From NCBI RefSeq assembly GCF_001971705.1, contig NZ_CP019327.1, positions 1,860,001-1,924,000 on the forward strand: DNA of 64,000 nucleotides. Reading direction: 5' to 3'. This document shows, in pieces, positions 1-7,982 of the stretch. Source of the stretch: Natronorubrum daqingense. Its GTDB lineage: Archaea; Halobacteriota; Halobacteria; Halobacteriales; Natrialbaceae. The notes under the pieces are model-generated. The model searched no databases. It was not told the DNA's origin and worked only from the letters and a program-made list of their open reading frames with translations. Numbering within the stretch: the first letter of the stretch is position 1; each line of letters starts with the position of its first letter. The translations under genes and the position numbers were made by a program.

Positions 1-212
1 GTGCGCGAATAGGTGTTGAGGATGCTCGGACCGATATCGATCGTCTCGGTTCGCTCTGCCATCGCGGTCAGGACGGTAACGGCGTCTCGGCCCCACGTTT
101 CGGGAAGCCACGCACAGTCGTATCCGCCGTCTTCCGCACGTTGAGTGTATTCGACAATCGAGTCGACCGTCGGCTGAGCGGCCACGGGCAAGTGGACATC
201 TCTGTCAGTCAT
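1..212 (-). CDS. F420-dependent LLM-class oxidoreductase, N-terminal fragment (runs off window)
   Basis: Only the first 70 codons are present, read leftwards from ATG at 212. The N-terminus MTDRDVHLPVAAQP, then G-Y-D-C-A-W-L-P-E around residues 30-38 and T-E-T-I-D-I-G-P around residue 60, follows the first strands and helix of the luciferase-like TIM barrel. Family members transfer hydride from coenzyme F420 (sometimes FMN) to an organic substrate in the cytosol. The substrate cannot be inferred from this fragment. The SDR gene upstream reads the same way and ends 107 bases before this start, so cotranscription is possible. The family call rests on pattern recognition of a short piece. Confidence 0.6.
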   Translation of the reverse strand, partial: MTDRDVHLPVAAQPTVDSIVEYTQRAEDGGYDCAWLPETWGRDAVTVLTAMAERTETIDIGPSILNTYSR

Positions 213-319
213 CGTCACTCACAGACGAGCCGACCCCTTTTGGCTGTATGGGAATTGCCGACGACAGAATTGGAGTTGTCTCGCCTCGAGTCAGCCGAAA
301 AAGTCCCTGTGAGCGCGGC

Positions 320-1096
320 TCAGACGTCGCGCTCTTCGCTGATCTGTGGGACGCCCTGGACGGTGATCGTCTCGCCGACGACGTACGACGAGGCGGGACT
401 CGCGAGGAACTGCGTAACGTCCGCGACTTCCTCAACGGTGCCGATTCGGCGGGCGACCTCCTCCCGGTCGATGTTGTCGGCGGAGACGCCCATCTGGCTC
501 TCGACGCCGGGCGTCGCGACGAAGCCGGGGGCGATACAGTTGACACGGACGTCGTCGTCGGCCCACTCGTAGGACAGCGTCGTCGTCATGTTGACGACCC
601 CCGCCTTCGACGCGCCGTAGGGACTCATCAGGGGCGAACCGCGCTGACCGGCGACGCTCGCGAAGTTGATGACCGAGCCGCCGTCGTCCTTGAGGTGCTC
701 CGCCGCCGCGTGCGTGCAGTTGTACGTTCCGTTGAGGTTGATGTCGACGATGGTCTTCCAGCCGTTCTCGGAGATGTCGTCGAAGTCGGCCATGAACGAC
801 GCGCCGGCGTTGTTGACCAGAATGTCGATTCCGCCGAACTCCTCGACGGTCGTCTCGACGAGGGCGTCGACGGCCTCGCGCTCGGTCACGTCACACTCGA
901 GCGCCAGCGCCGTTCCGGGTCGCTCGCTCTCGTTGATCTCCTCGGCCACGGGGTCGACGTTCTCCTGTTCGCGCGAGCAGACAACGACGTCGACGCCGTC
1001 GGCGGCGAAGCGTTCGGCGATCCCCTTCCCGATTCCGCTCGAGGAACCGGTGATAATGGCGACGTCGCCGTCGACGCTGAACTGTGCGGTACTCAC
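320..1096 (-). CDS. SDR family NAD(P)-dependent oxidoreductase (FabG-like)
   Basis: A 258-residue classical short-chain dehydrogenase, the usual family length. Seen: the cofactor motif TGSSSGIG near residues 16-23, NNAG near residue 92, a catalytic Ser followed by YGASK (Y-x-x-x-K) near residues 158-162, and the PGFVATP segment after the active site. The family oxidises or reduces a hydroxyl/keto group with NAD(P)(H). The nearest well-known relatives are 3-oxoacyl-ACP/CoA reductases, but the substrate is not determined by sequence. The start is GTG at 1096. It reads away from the 2-hydroxyacid oxidase gene, leaving a 197-base divergent promoter region. The neighbouring beta-oxidation genes make a role in acyl or hydroxyacid metabolism plausible. 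Confidence 0.85.
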   Translation of the reverse strand: MSTAQFSVDGDVAIITGSSSGIGKGIAERFAADGVDVVVCSREQENVDPVAEEINESERPGTALALECDVTEREAVDALVETTVEEFGGIDILVNNAGASFMADFDDISENGWKTIVDINLNGTYNCTHAAAEHLKDDGGSVINFASVAGQRGSPLMSPYGASKAGVVNMTTTLSYEWADDDVRVNCIAPGFVATPGVESQMGVSADNIDREEVARRIGTVEEVADVTQFLASPASSYVVGETITVQGVPQISEERDV

Positions 1097-1127
1097 GCGC
1101 GGTCACCCGCGAACTGCAGCCAGTTTG

Positions 1128-1140
1128 TTACCATTGTTAG
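1128..1140. promoter_or_regulatory. Possible operator shared with the beta-oxidation gene
   Basis: The 13-mer TTACCATTGTTAG lies 32 bases upstream of the SDR start codon. A related 13-mer, TTAACATTGCTAA (10 of 13 identical, partly palindromic), sits at 10396-10408 upstream of the hydroxyacyl-CoA dehydrogenase fusion gene. A common regulator site is inference only; no binding protein is identified. Confidence 0.25.
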
Positions 1141-1293
1141 ATACGACATGAGATATGGAGACACTGTTAATAAAGATGGGCATCACTACCGAAGAGCGTA
1201 GGATTAAGTGAGTGGCAATCGCTGGCACAGACGCACGGACGGCGACGGATCGTCGACGCCGAGAGTCGGCGCGAGCCCGTCGCCGAGGGATCC

Positions 1294-2511
1294 ATGACAG
1301 ACGACAATCCATCAGAGACCCCACAGTACGGACCGAAGCGCCAACAGGACGTGTATCGGAAGGGAATGCTCGAGGCTCGGACCCCCGAGTTCCCGGTCGC
1401 CTACGAAGACCTGGTCGAGCGCGCCCGCGAGGAACTGAGCGACGAGGCGTTCGCCTACGTCGCCGGCGGCGCGGGCTCGGAGTCGACGGTGCGGGCCAAC
1501 GACCGGGCGTTCGACGAGTGGCAGATCGTTCCCCGGATGATGCGCGACGTCTCGAGTCGCGACCTCTCGGTCGAACTCTTCGGGCGCGAGTATCCCGCTC
1601 CGGTCATGCTCGCGCCCATCGGCGTCCAGGGAATCCTCCACGACGAGGCCGAACTCGCCGTCGCCCGCGCGGCCAGCGAGTTCGAGATCCCGATGATCCT
1701 GAGCTCCGTCTCCTCCTACACCTTCGAGGAGGTGGCGGACGAACTCGGCGACAGCCCGGGTTGGTTCCAGCTCTACTGGAGTTCCGACCGGTCGGTTGCG
1801 GCCAGTTTCCTCGAGCGAGCCGAAGCGGCGGGTTACGAGGCCGTCGTCGCCACGCTCGACACGCCGAAGATGGGGTGGCGCGAGCGCGACATCGAACTCG
1901 GCTACCTCCCCTTCCTGCAGGGCCTGGGGCTGAAGAACTACTTCGAAGATCCCGCCTTCCGCGACCGACTCGAGGGTGACGATCCGTGGGCCGACCCGGA
2001 GGCGTCCATCGAGTCCTGGCACGAGTGTTTCGGCGACGCCTCGCTCACCTGGGACGACCTCGAGTGGCTGGACGACCGGACGGACCTCCCGGTCCTCGTC
2101 AAAGGCATCCTCCATCCCGAGGACGCCCGCGAGGCCGTCGAGCGCGGCGTCGACGGTCTGATCGTCTCGAACCACGGCGGCCGGCAGGTCGACGGAGCGA
2201 TTCCCGCGCTCGATGCGCTTCCGGACGTGGTCGACGCCGTCGAGGACGCGACCGACGACGGCGAGGACGTCCCCGTCCTGTTCGACAGCGGCATTCGGCG
2301 GGGGAGTGACGTCTTCCGAGCCCTCGCACTCGGTGCCGACGCGGTGTTGCTCGGTCGGCCCTACGCGCTGGGGCTCGGTGTCGGCGGCGAGGACGGCGTT
2401 CGGGCGGTCCTCGAGAACCTGCTGGCTGACGTCGACCTGACAGTGGGCCTCTCGGGTTGTGCAAGCGTCGACGAGGTCGATCGCTTGAAGATACGGAGGG
2501 CAGAGCGGTGA
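1294..2511 (+). CDS. FMN-dependent alpha-hydroxy-acid oxidase / lactate 2-monooxygenase-like protein
   Basis: A 405-residue protein of the FMN-dependent 2-hydroxyacid dehydrogenase family (glycolate oxidase, lactate oxidase and lactate monooxygenase, L-lactate dehydrogenase). Seen: VAGGAGSE near residue 56, the APIGVQG strand near 110, LVKG with the flavin-contacting Lys near 268, SNHGGRQ near 292 with the catalytic His and substrate-binding Arg, and the FMN phosphate loop FDSGIRRGSD followed by LGRPYALG. All key residues are present, so it should be active in oxidising an alpha-hydroxy acid to a 2-keto acid. The exact acid is unknown. The HAD gene downstream overlaps its stop codon by four bases, indicating translational coupling. 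Confidence 0.85.
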   Translation: MTDDNPSETPQYGPKRQQDVYRKGMLEARTPEFPVAYEDLVERAREELSDEAFAYVAGGAGSESTVRANDRAFDEWQIVPRMMRDVSSRDLSVELFGREYPAPVMLAPIGVQGILHDEAELAVARAASEFEIPMILSSVSSYTFEEVADELGDSPGWFQLYWSSDRSVAASFLERAEAAGYEAVVATLDTPKMGWRERDIELGYLPFLQGLGLKNYFEDPAFRDRLEGDDPWADPEASIESWHECFGDASLTWDDLEWLDDRTDLPVLVKGILHPEDAREAVERGVDGLIVSNHGGRQVDGAIPALDALPDVVDAVEDATDDGEDVPVLFDSGIRRGSDVFRALALGADAVLLGRPYALGLGVGGEDGVRAVLENLLADVDLTVGLSGCASVDEVDRLKIRRAER

Positions 2512-3266
2512 GTGGCGACGGATTCGCCGACGGCGACAGCAGCGGCGCATCTAGCACTGACGCCACCGACACCACAGCGTGGGACGCCGTCTTCTGGGAC
2601 ATCGGCGGCGTCATCCTCGACCTCGAGTCCGTTCAGGGCGCACACGCCGCGTTCGTCGCGGAACTCGTCGACGAACACGACCTCGAGATGGCGGTCGAGG
2701 ATGCCGTCGACGCGTGGCGGACGGCCGTCGGAAATCAGTTCCGCGAGCGCGAGGGGACCGAGTTTCAGTCGGCCCGCGAGGCCTACGCGACGGGCGTCGA
2801 GGCCCTCGTCGACGAGGATCTCCCGCGAGAGCGGTGGGAACCCGTCTTCGAGCGACACGTCGAGTCGTCGATCGAACCGGTTCCGGGCGCCGTCGAGACG
2901 ATTCACGAACTCGCTCGACGCGACGTCCACGTCGGGGTTCTGAGCGACGTCGACGACGACGCCGGTAAGCAGATGCTCGAGCGCTTCGGCGTTCGCGAGT
3001 CGTTCGACTCGATCACGACCTCCGAGGAAGTCGGCCGGACGAAACCCGATCCCGCGATGTTCGAGACGGCACTCGAGAAGGCCGGAGCGGTTCCGAAACG
3101 GTCGCTCATGATCGGCGATCGCTACGATCACGACGTGAAGGGAGCCGACGAAGTCGGCATCAACGGGGTCGCGTTCGGTGCCGAGGACGGGCCGGCCGTT
3201 TCCTATCGGATCGACGACCTCACTGCAGTCCTCGAGATCGTCGAGGATACTGAGCCGGGCGTCTAA
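2508..3266 (+). CDS. HAD superfamily hydrolase
   Basis: A 252-residue haloacid-dehalogenase-fold protein. The chosen GTG at 2508 overlaps the stop of the preceding oxidase gene (GTGA); an upstream in-frame start would lie inside that gene. Seen: motif I DIGGVILDLE with the nucleophilic Asp but Gly-Gly where the acid-base Asp often sits, motif II LSDVDDD, motif III Lys in KPDPAMFE, and motif IV GDRYDHDVKGA. The cap lies between motifs I and II, as in subfamily IA phosphatases, dehalogenases and 2-phosphoglycolate phosphatases. The missing second Asp of motif I suggests epoxide-hydrolase/dehalogenase-like variants or altered phosphatase chemistry. Coupling with the 2-hydroxyacid oxidase points to a small organic acid or its phosphate, by inference. 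Confidence 0.8.
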   Translation: MSGDGFADGDSSGASSTDATDTTAWDAVFWDIGGVILDLESVQGAHAAFVAELVDEHDLEMAVEDAVDAWRTAVGNQFREREGTEFQSAREAYATGVEALVDEDLPRERWEPVFERHVESSIEPVPGAVETIHELARRDVHVGVLSDVDDDAGKQMLERFGVRESFDSITTSEEVGRTKPDPAMFETALEKAGAVPKRSLMIGDRYDHDVKGADEVGINGVAFGAEDGPAVSYRIDDLTAVLEIVEDTEPGV

Positions 3267-3384
3267 CATCGAGGACGACGAACCGGACAGCTACCGTCGA
3301 GGACGACGGGCCGTGCGTCTACCGAACGCGTCGTCCCGACGAGGACGCTACCAGCCGCCGAGGTGAGTGCCCGTACGGCCGATA

Positions 3385-3408
3385 CCCAAACGCTTTTTGG
3401 GATATTTT
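3385..3408 (+). promoter_or_regulatory. Inverted repeat plus TATA-like element before the TetR gene
   Basis: CCCAAA (3385-3390) and TTTGGG (3396-3401) form a 6-base inverted repeat with a 5-base spacer, followed directly by the AT-rich stretch GATATTTT. The AT stretch centres about 21 bases before the ATG at 3426, the spacing expected for a leaderless or nearly leaderless transcript. The inverted repeat could be an autoregulatory site. Confidence 0.35.
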
Positions 3409-3425
3409 GCGACGAACGAACTAAT

Positions 3426-4082
3426 ATGGGGGTAAACAGCGACGACCCGCCCGTCGACACCGAGGAGGCGATCATGCGGGCGACCTATCGAGCGCTGTGC
3501 AATCACGGCTACGCCAACCTGACGATGCAGGCCATTGCCGACGAGTTCGACAAAACGAAGGGGGTCTTACACTACCACTACGACACCAAACAGGATCTGC
3601 TCGTCTCGTTTCTCGAGTACCTGCTCTCGGCGTTTCAAGAGAACATCGCCGTCGACGGCGCGGATCCGGCGGAACGACTCGAGGCGCTGATCGAGACGCT
3701 GCTGTTCGGGCCGCCAGAACGCGGCAGATTCGACCACTGGGAACTCACAACGGCGATGCTCGAGATTCGCTCGGAAGCGCCACACAACAATGAGTTTCGC
3801 CGGCAGTTGAGCCGGAACTACGAAACCGTCGAAGCGACCGTCGTCGCCATCGTCGAAGCGGGCATCGAACAGGGCATTTTTCGGGACGTCGATCCGGAGC
3901 AGGTCGCGACGCTGTTGCTCGCGAGCATCAACGGCGCGCGGATTTACCAGGTTACCCTCGAGCGAGACGACGTCGCGGAAGTGACGCGCTCGAGTCTCGA
4001 CGCGATTCTCGAACACTGGCTCTACTGTCCGGACGAACTCGATTCCGGGGCCAACGCAGACGGAACCGTCGGCGAGGACTGA
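3426..4082 (+). CDS. TetR/AcrR family transcriptional regulator
   Basis: A 218-residue repressor-type protein. The N-terminal helix-turn-helix is clear at about residues 33-55 (TMQAIADEFDKTKGVLHYHY...), with the family KxxLL signature just after; the remainder is a helical ligand-binding and dimerisation domain. ATG at 3426 is preferred over an in-frame GTG 63 bases upstream because the AT-rich promoter element lies between them. It converges on an MFS transporter gene whose upstream region carries a 20-bp near-palindrome, the common arrangement of a local repressor and the pump it controls. Acyl-CoA or drug-like ligands are typical for the family; the ligand here is unknown. Confidence 0.85.
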   Translation: MGVNSDDPPVDTEEAIMRATYRALCNHGYANLTMQAIADEFDKTKGVLHYHYDTKQDLLVSFLEYLLSAFQENIAVDGADPAERLEALIETLLFGPPERGRFDHWELTTAMLEIRSEAPHNNEFRRQLSRNYETVEATVVAIVEAGIEQGIFRDVDPEQVATLLLASINGARIYQVTLERDDVAEVTRSSLDAILEHWLYCPDELDSGANADGTVGED

Positions 4083-4116
4083 CGGCTGACGGAGGGGTGT
4101 CGGCGTGGTCGGACTC

Positions 4117-5454
4117 TCAGTCCGCGTGATCTGACGCTGATCCCGGCGCGCACGGGTCATCGCGGAGGTCGACTCGTGGCATGAACTGCCCAGTCTCTCG
4201 ATGGACGCCCGCGAGGAGGATCACACCCGCGATGAGTGGGAGGACGGCGCAGACGACGTAGATCGGCAGGAAGCCGAACGTTTCGACGAGCGGAAGCGAG
4301 ACGATCGGTCCGAGTCCGCCGCCGATGTCGCCGAGAACGTTGTTCGTTCCGACGGCCCGTCCCATTCGCTCGTCGGGCGTGAGGTCGGCGAGGAGCGCCA
4401 TGAGCGGGCCACTCGTTCCGCCCTGTCCGGCACCGATGAGGAGACAGGCGACCGTCAACGTCGCGATCGAGTCGGCCAGCGCGAGCATGAGAAAGCCAAC
4501 GAACGTCGTCCCGAGGAAAAACAAGAGCGTCGGAACTCGCGACTCGGTTCGGTCGCTGACGTGCCCGCCGATGAACATGAACAGGCCCGCAGCGACGACC
4601 GTGATCGCCATGAAGATCCCCGACGAGCCCTGCGCGTCGAACCCGAACACGCCGAGGTTGTTGTGATCCAAGAAGAGCACGAGCGTCGCGAACAACGCGC
4701 CGATGTAGGCGAACAAGACGGCGAAGTTCACGAAGCCGACCGTCAGCGACGGGAGGGTGGTGTCGATATCCGTCAGCGAAACCGATCGATGACCGTCCCC
4801 GCTGACGTGGGTCTCCGGAATCGTGACGTATGCGATCACGCTCGCCACCACCGCGAAGAGCGTCGCGACGGCGAACGCCGTGACCGTCGTCGACACTTCG
4901 CTGATGACGCCGCCGATGACGACGCCACTCGGGAATCCAAAGAGTACGCCGCCGCGAATGAGACCCATGCTCGCGCCTCGAGAGTCGTCCTCACTGACGT
5001 CCGCGGCGATCGTGTACGCCGTCGCGAAGACGGCCGCGCTCCCGACGCCCCAGATGATCCGAGACCCGAGGAACCAGCCTTCGGGAACGTCCGGAACGAA
5101 CCACATCGAGGGGTGGGCCGCGATCATCGCGACGACGTACCCGAACGTCGCACCGGCCTGAATGATCATCCCGACGACGAACGGCGTTCGGGTGCCGATT
5201 CGGTCGACCAGCACGCCTGCTGGGGCGTTCGCGAACAGTCTCGAGAACCGATTCGCACTCAGGATGATCCCGACGAGCAGCGGTGAGATTCCCAGAACCT
5301 GGCCCAAGTTCGGGAGGATGGGAAAGATCACGCCGCCGCCGAAACCGACGAAGAACGTACTCAAAATGACCGCGCCGACAACCACGTATTGGCTGGGATT
5401 CTCGTCGCTCATCGCCTCACGAATGCGCCGAGACAGGCCATCACTCGAACTCAC
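4117..5454 (-). CDS. MFS transporter
   Basis: A 445-residue major facilitator superfamily protein with about 12 hydrophobic segments, the normal family size. After a short cytoplasmic N-terminus the first helix is FFVGFGGGVIFPILPNLG; the loop between helices 2 and 3 reads NAPAGVLVDRIGTR, the MFS motif A. The start is GTG at 5454, set by a strong Shine-Dalgarno-like GGAGGTGA only a few bases upstream (complement of about 5458-5466), unusual in this mostly leaderless neighbourhood. The nearest functional group is drug/metabolite efflux; the substrate is unknown. It converges on the TetR gene, and a palindromic site about 113 bases upstream probably mediates repression. Confidence 0.85.
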   Translation of the reverse strand: MSSSDGLSRRIREAMSDENPSQYVVVGAVILSTFFVGFGGGVIFPILPNLGQVLGISPLLVGIILSANRFSRLFANAPAGVLVDRIGTRTPFVVGMIIQAGATFGYVVAMIAAHPSMWFVPDVPEGWFLGSRIIWGVGSAAVFATAYTIAADVSEDDSRGASMGLIRGGVLFGFPSGVVIGGVISEVSTTVTAFAVATLFAVVASVIAYVTIPETHVSGDGHRSVSLTDIDTTLPSLTVGFVNFAVLFAYIGALFATLVLFLDHNNLGVFGFDAQGSSGIFMAITVVAAGLFMFIGGHVSDRTESRVPTLLFFLGTTFVGFLMLALADSIATLTVACLLIGAGQGGTSGPLMALLADLTPDERMGRAVGTNNVLGDIGGGLGPIVSLPLVETFGFLPIYVVCAVLPLIAGVILLAGVHRETGQFMPRVDLRDDPCAPGSASDHAD

Positions 5455-5566
5455 GGCGTCACCTCCTGACCGCCTGCAGAATGGAACCTGATTTCGATCG
5501 TCCGGATTTCTCGTGTGAACAGCCTGTAGAACGCACAGCAGTCATCGCTCGAAACTCACTCACTAT

Positions 5567-5586
5567 CTGACTGACCAGTTAGTCAG
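5567..5586. promoter_or_regulatory. 20-bp near-palindrome upstream of the MFS gene (candidate TetR operator)
   Basis: Left half CTGACTGACC and right half AGTTAGTCAG are reverse complements at 8 of 10 positions. Length and symmetry suit a TetR dimer, and a TetR gene faces the transporter gene. The rest of the 493-base gap 5455-5947 holds no gene I can support; near 5813-5868 there are scattered TTGTA and TACAA half-elements before the phosphotransferase gene. Confidence 0.5.
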
Positions 5587-5947
5587 ACCAGCGTAAAAAC
5601 GTTTGGAAACGAGTCAGCAGCCGTGTGGCCGAATGTCTTTCGTGGCACGGTCGGCGGAGAGGGAAGGTGGATCGCTCCGAACCGAGCAAAAGGCCGGGTT
5701 CGTCGGTCGCCGGGCTCACCCATATTCCGGACCAAAAGCGCCTGAGATAGCGGATTTCGACGACGACGGATCGTGTGACTAGCTAACTACAACCCCACAT
5801 ACGTTGTAAAATAGTAGACGAGTCACAACTACCTTCGTTAAGGAAAGGAGTAATAGTCCTGTACAACATCGTGTCGAGCAACGACCAACGTTCGAGAACC
5901 GATGGCGACGACCATCCCGCCTCGAGCGTCGGTTTCGAAACCCATCC

Positions 5948-7009
5948 ATGAGCGAAAACTACTACGAACGCCTCGTCGACGAGGATGCACTCGCCGCGCA
6001 CTTGGCGGAGCACCTCGGAGAGGCGGACGAATACGACGTCGAACGACACCAGGAAGGACACTCGAACGAGACGCTCTTCGTGACGTGGGGCAACCGCGAA
6101 TTGGTCATCCGACGTCCGCCGCCGGGCGAAACGGCCGACACGGCCCACGACGTGATCCGCGAGTATCGAGTCATGGCCGCGGTCGCGGAAACAGACGTTC
6201 CGGTCCCGACGCCGGTTCTCAGCTGTGAAAACCACGATATCATCGGCAGCGATTTCTACGTCATGGAGCGCCTCGAGGGCGACGTGCTCCGGGAGGACGA
6301 ACCCGAGCGCTTCGCCGCCCCCGACTACCGCGAGCGAGTCGGCGAGGAACTCGTCGACACACTGGCGAAGATTCACCGACTCGACTACGAGGAAATTGGC
6401 CTCGGTGAGTTCGGCCGCCCGGCAGGCTACACGCAGCGACAGGTCGACCGATGGGGCAAACAACTCTCGTGGGCGTTCGACGTCACGGAGGACGAACGCG
6501 AGGTGCCGGACCTTCACGAGGTCGGCGACTGGCTCCGTGACAACGTCCCCGACGACCACCCCCACACGCTCGTCCACGGCGACTACAAACTCGACAACGT
6601 CATGTTCGCCCCCGCCACGCCGCCCGAACTCAACGCCGTCTTCGACTGGGAGATGGCCACCCTCGGCGATCCGCAGGCCGATTTGGGCTGGATGCTCTCT
6701 TACTGGCGCGACGAGAAGGACCCCGAGCCATCGATTCCCGAACTGACGACCCGATTCATGGAACGCGAGGGCTACTCGAGTCGCGTCGAGCTCGTCGAGC
6801 GCTGGGAGGAACTCACCGGTCTCGAGTTCGAGCACGAACGGTTCTACCGGACGCTCGCAGTGTACAAACTCGCGGGCCTCGGCGAGATGTTCTTCCGGCG
6901 CTACCTCGAGGGCAACAGCGACAATCCGATGTACCCGAAGATGGAAGCGCGCGTCCCGGCACTCGCCGCACGCGCGAAGCGGATTATCGAGGGAGAGGAA
7001 CCGCTGTAA
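5948..7009 (+). CDS. Phosphotransferase family protein (APH fold, ACAD10/11-like)
   Basis: A 353-residue aminoglycoside-phosphotransferase-fold kinase. Seen: the N-lobe strand LVIRRPPPG near residues 52-60, the hinge-like MERLEGDVL near 106-114, the catalytic loop HGDYKLDN at 210-217 and the metal-binding DWE at 233-235 (equivalent to DFG). All catalytic residues are intact. The best-known relatives are the kinase domains of ACAD10/ACAD11, which phosphorylate 4-hydroxyacyl-CoAs during fatty acid breakdown. A similar role here is inferred, supported by the nearby hydroxyacyl-CoA dehydrogenase fusion, thioesterase and oxidases. The start ATG at 5948 is well placed; an SHOCT membrane protein follows after 42 bases on the same strand. 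Confidence 0.8.
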   Translation: MSENYYERLVDEDALAAHLAEHLGEADEYDVERHQEGHSNETLFVTWGNRELVIRRPPPGETADTAHDVIREYRVMAAVAETDVPVPTPVLSCENHDIIGSDFYVMERLEGDVLREDEPERFAAPDYRERVGEELVDTLAKIHRLDYEEIGLGEFGRPAGYTQRQVDRWGKQLSWAFDVTEDEREVPDLHEVGDWLRDNVPDDHPHTLVHGDYKLDNVMFAPATPPELNAVFDWEMATLGDPQADLGWMLSYWRDEKDPEPSIPELTTRFMEREGYSSRVELVERWEELTGLEFEHERFYRTLAVYKLAGLGEMFFRRYLEGNSDNPMYPKMEARVPALAARAKRIIEGEEPL

Positions 7010-7051
7010 TCGGAAGAAACAACTTTCGTCGTCGCCCGAGAAGTCTCATCC

Positions 7052-7588
7052 ATGAGTGACGATCCGGCGACTCGAGTCCGTGAGAATATCACGGAGATCA
7101 CTTCGATGGTCGTCACGGCCCTGTGGCTGGGGCTGATGTTCGCGGGAGTCGGCGGAAACCTGTGGCTCGTCGTCCTCCTCGTCGGGTACATCGTCGTCGT
7201 CCCGCTGGTCGCGCTGTTGTTCGGCGACGAGGAAGACAAAGCCGAGTGGTGGGACGACTGGTGGGGTGAGGAATCCTGGGAAGAATGGTGGAGCGGCGAG
7301 TCGGACTCGAGCGACGGCGGCACGGAGGAGACGGATCGTCACGCCACGCGCGAAACGACTTCGAAACAGGACAACCGCGAGGCCCTCGAAACCCTCCGGA
7401 CCCGATACGCCGCCGGCGAGTTGACCGACGAGCAGTTCGAACAAAAACTCGAGCGCTTGCTCGAGACGGAGACGCTCGAGGACGTCGAGCAGTGGCGAGG
7501 ATCAACGACTGACCCGCTCGAGCGGACGGGGACAGACGGTCGTGATGGGCGTGCTGAGCAGGATCGGGATTTCGAGTACGAGACCTGA
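7052..7588 (+). CDS. SHOCT-domain membrane protein
   Basis: A 178-residue protein with two predicted membrane helices (about residues 18-36 and 38-57), a Trp- and Glu-rich linker (DDWWGEESWEEWW near 68-80) and a C-terminal SHOCT motif at about 109-140 (ALETLRTRYAAGELTDEQF). SHOCT domains are short helical oligomerisation modules common in haloarchaeal membrane proteins; no enzymatic role is known. The acidic Trp-rich linker is unusual and may lie along the membrane surface. It follows the phosphotransferase gene closely and may share its transcript. The function is unknown. Confidence 0.8.
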   Translation: MSDDPATRVRENITEITSMVVTALWLGLMFAGVGGNLWLVVLLVGYIVVVPLVALLFGDEEDKAEWWDDWWGEESWEEWWSGESDSSDGGTEETDRHATRETTSKQDNREALETLRTRYAAGELTDEQFEQKLERLLETETLEDVEQWRGSTTDPLERTGTDGRDGRAEQDRDFEYET

Positions 7589-7982
7589 GAATTCAATCGA
7601 CGGACGACGAGTCCCCGGTCCGCTGCGTATTGCTCGAGTGAAGGTGGTTGTCTCCCGGAAGGCCCTCAGCCCGCTGGCGGTCACACACCGACATATCGCC
7701 TGCGGCGATAGGGGTCGCCGTGGTGACCACGCAAGCGCAGCGGGCTTCGCCCCTTCACTCCGCCAGGCCCCTCACCGCATCCGCCACGCAGGCCTGCCCT
7801 CCCCCAGGTCGCACGTCTCGCAAGTTGCGAGACGTGCTTCCGGCCACAGCCTTTCAGCCGTCGGCTCTGCGGTGGATTGCGCTGGCGGACCACTCGGGCG
7901 CTCGGTCCATCCGCGCGGGTGGCGGGAAACGCGAGAATACACTCCGACACGCTTATTCGCCGACAGCCCCGAAAACGGGGTA
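7589..7982. other. Strongly folded GC-rich intergenic segment (candidate structured RNA or mobile-element remnant)
   Basis: This 394-base gap contains nested perfect inverted repeats. An outer 9-bp stem (AGCCCGCTG 7668-7676 with CAGCGGGCT 7738-7746) encloses a 6-bp stem (GGTCAC 7679-7684 with GTGACC 7723-7728), which encloses a 7-bp hairpin (TATCGCC 7694-7700, loop TGC, GGCGATA 7704-7710). About 65 bases on is a 13-bp perfect stem (GCACGTCTCGCAA 7811-7823 with TTGCGAGACGTGC 7825-7837). Smaller stems include GGGC-TTC-GCCC near 7742 and GGACC...GGTCC near 7888-7910. I do not recognise RNase P or SRP RNA signatures. One reading frame is open through it to elp3, but nothing there looks like protein. 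Confidence 0.45.

Noticed and set aside
3363..3425. GTG at 3363 as the TetR start
   Set aside because: The TATA-like element and inverted repeat lie inside this extension, so ATG 3426 fits better.
4201..5286. A 361-codon plus-strand frame opposite the MFS gene
   Set aside because: It is Arg/Glu-rich without any hydrophobic core, while the minus frame has 12 membrane helices and a Shine-Dalgarno sequence.
5783..6835. A 350-codon open frame on the minus strand opposite the phosphotransferase gene
   Set aside because: The phosphotransferase on the other strand has intact catalytic motifs; the antisense frame has no domain pattern and results from GC-rich codon bias.
7589..7982. RNase P RNA or SRP 7S RNA in the folded region before elp3
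   Set aside because: The universally conserved core sequences of either RNA were not found on either strand; the identity is left open.
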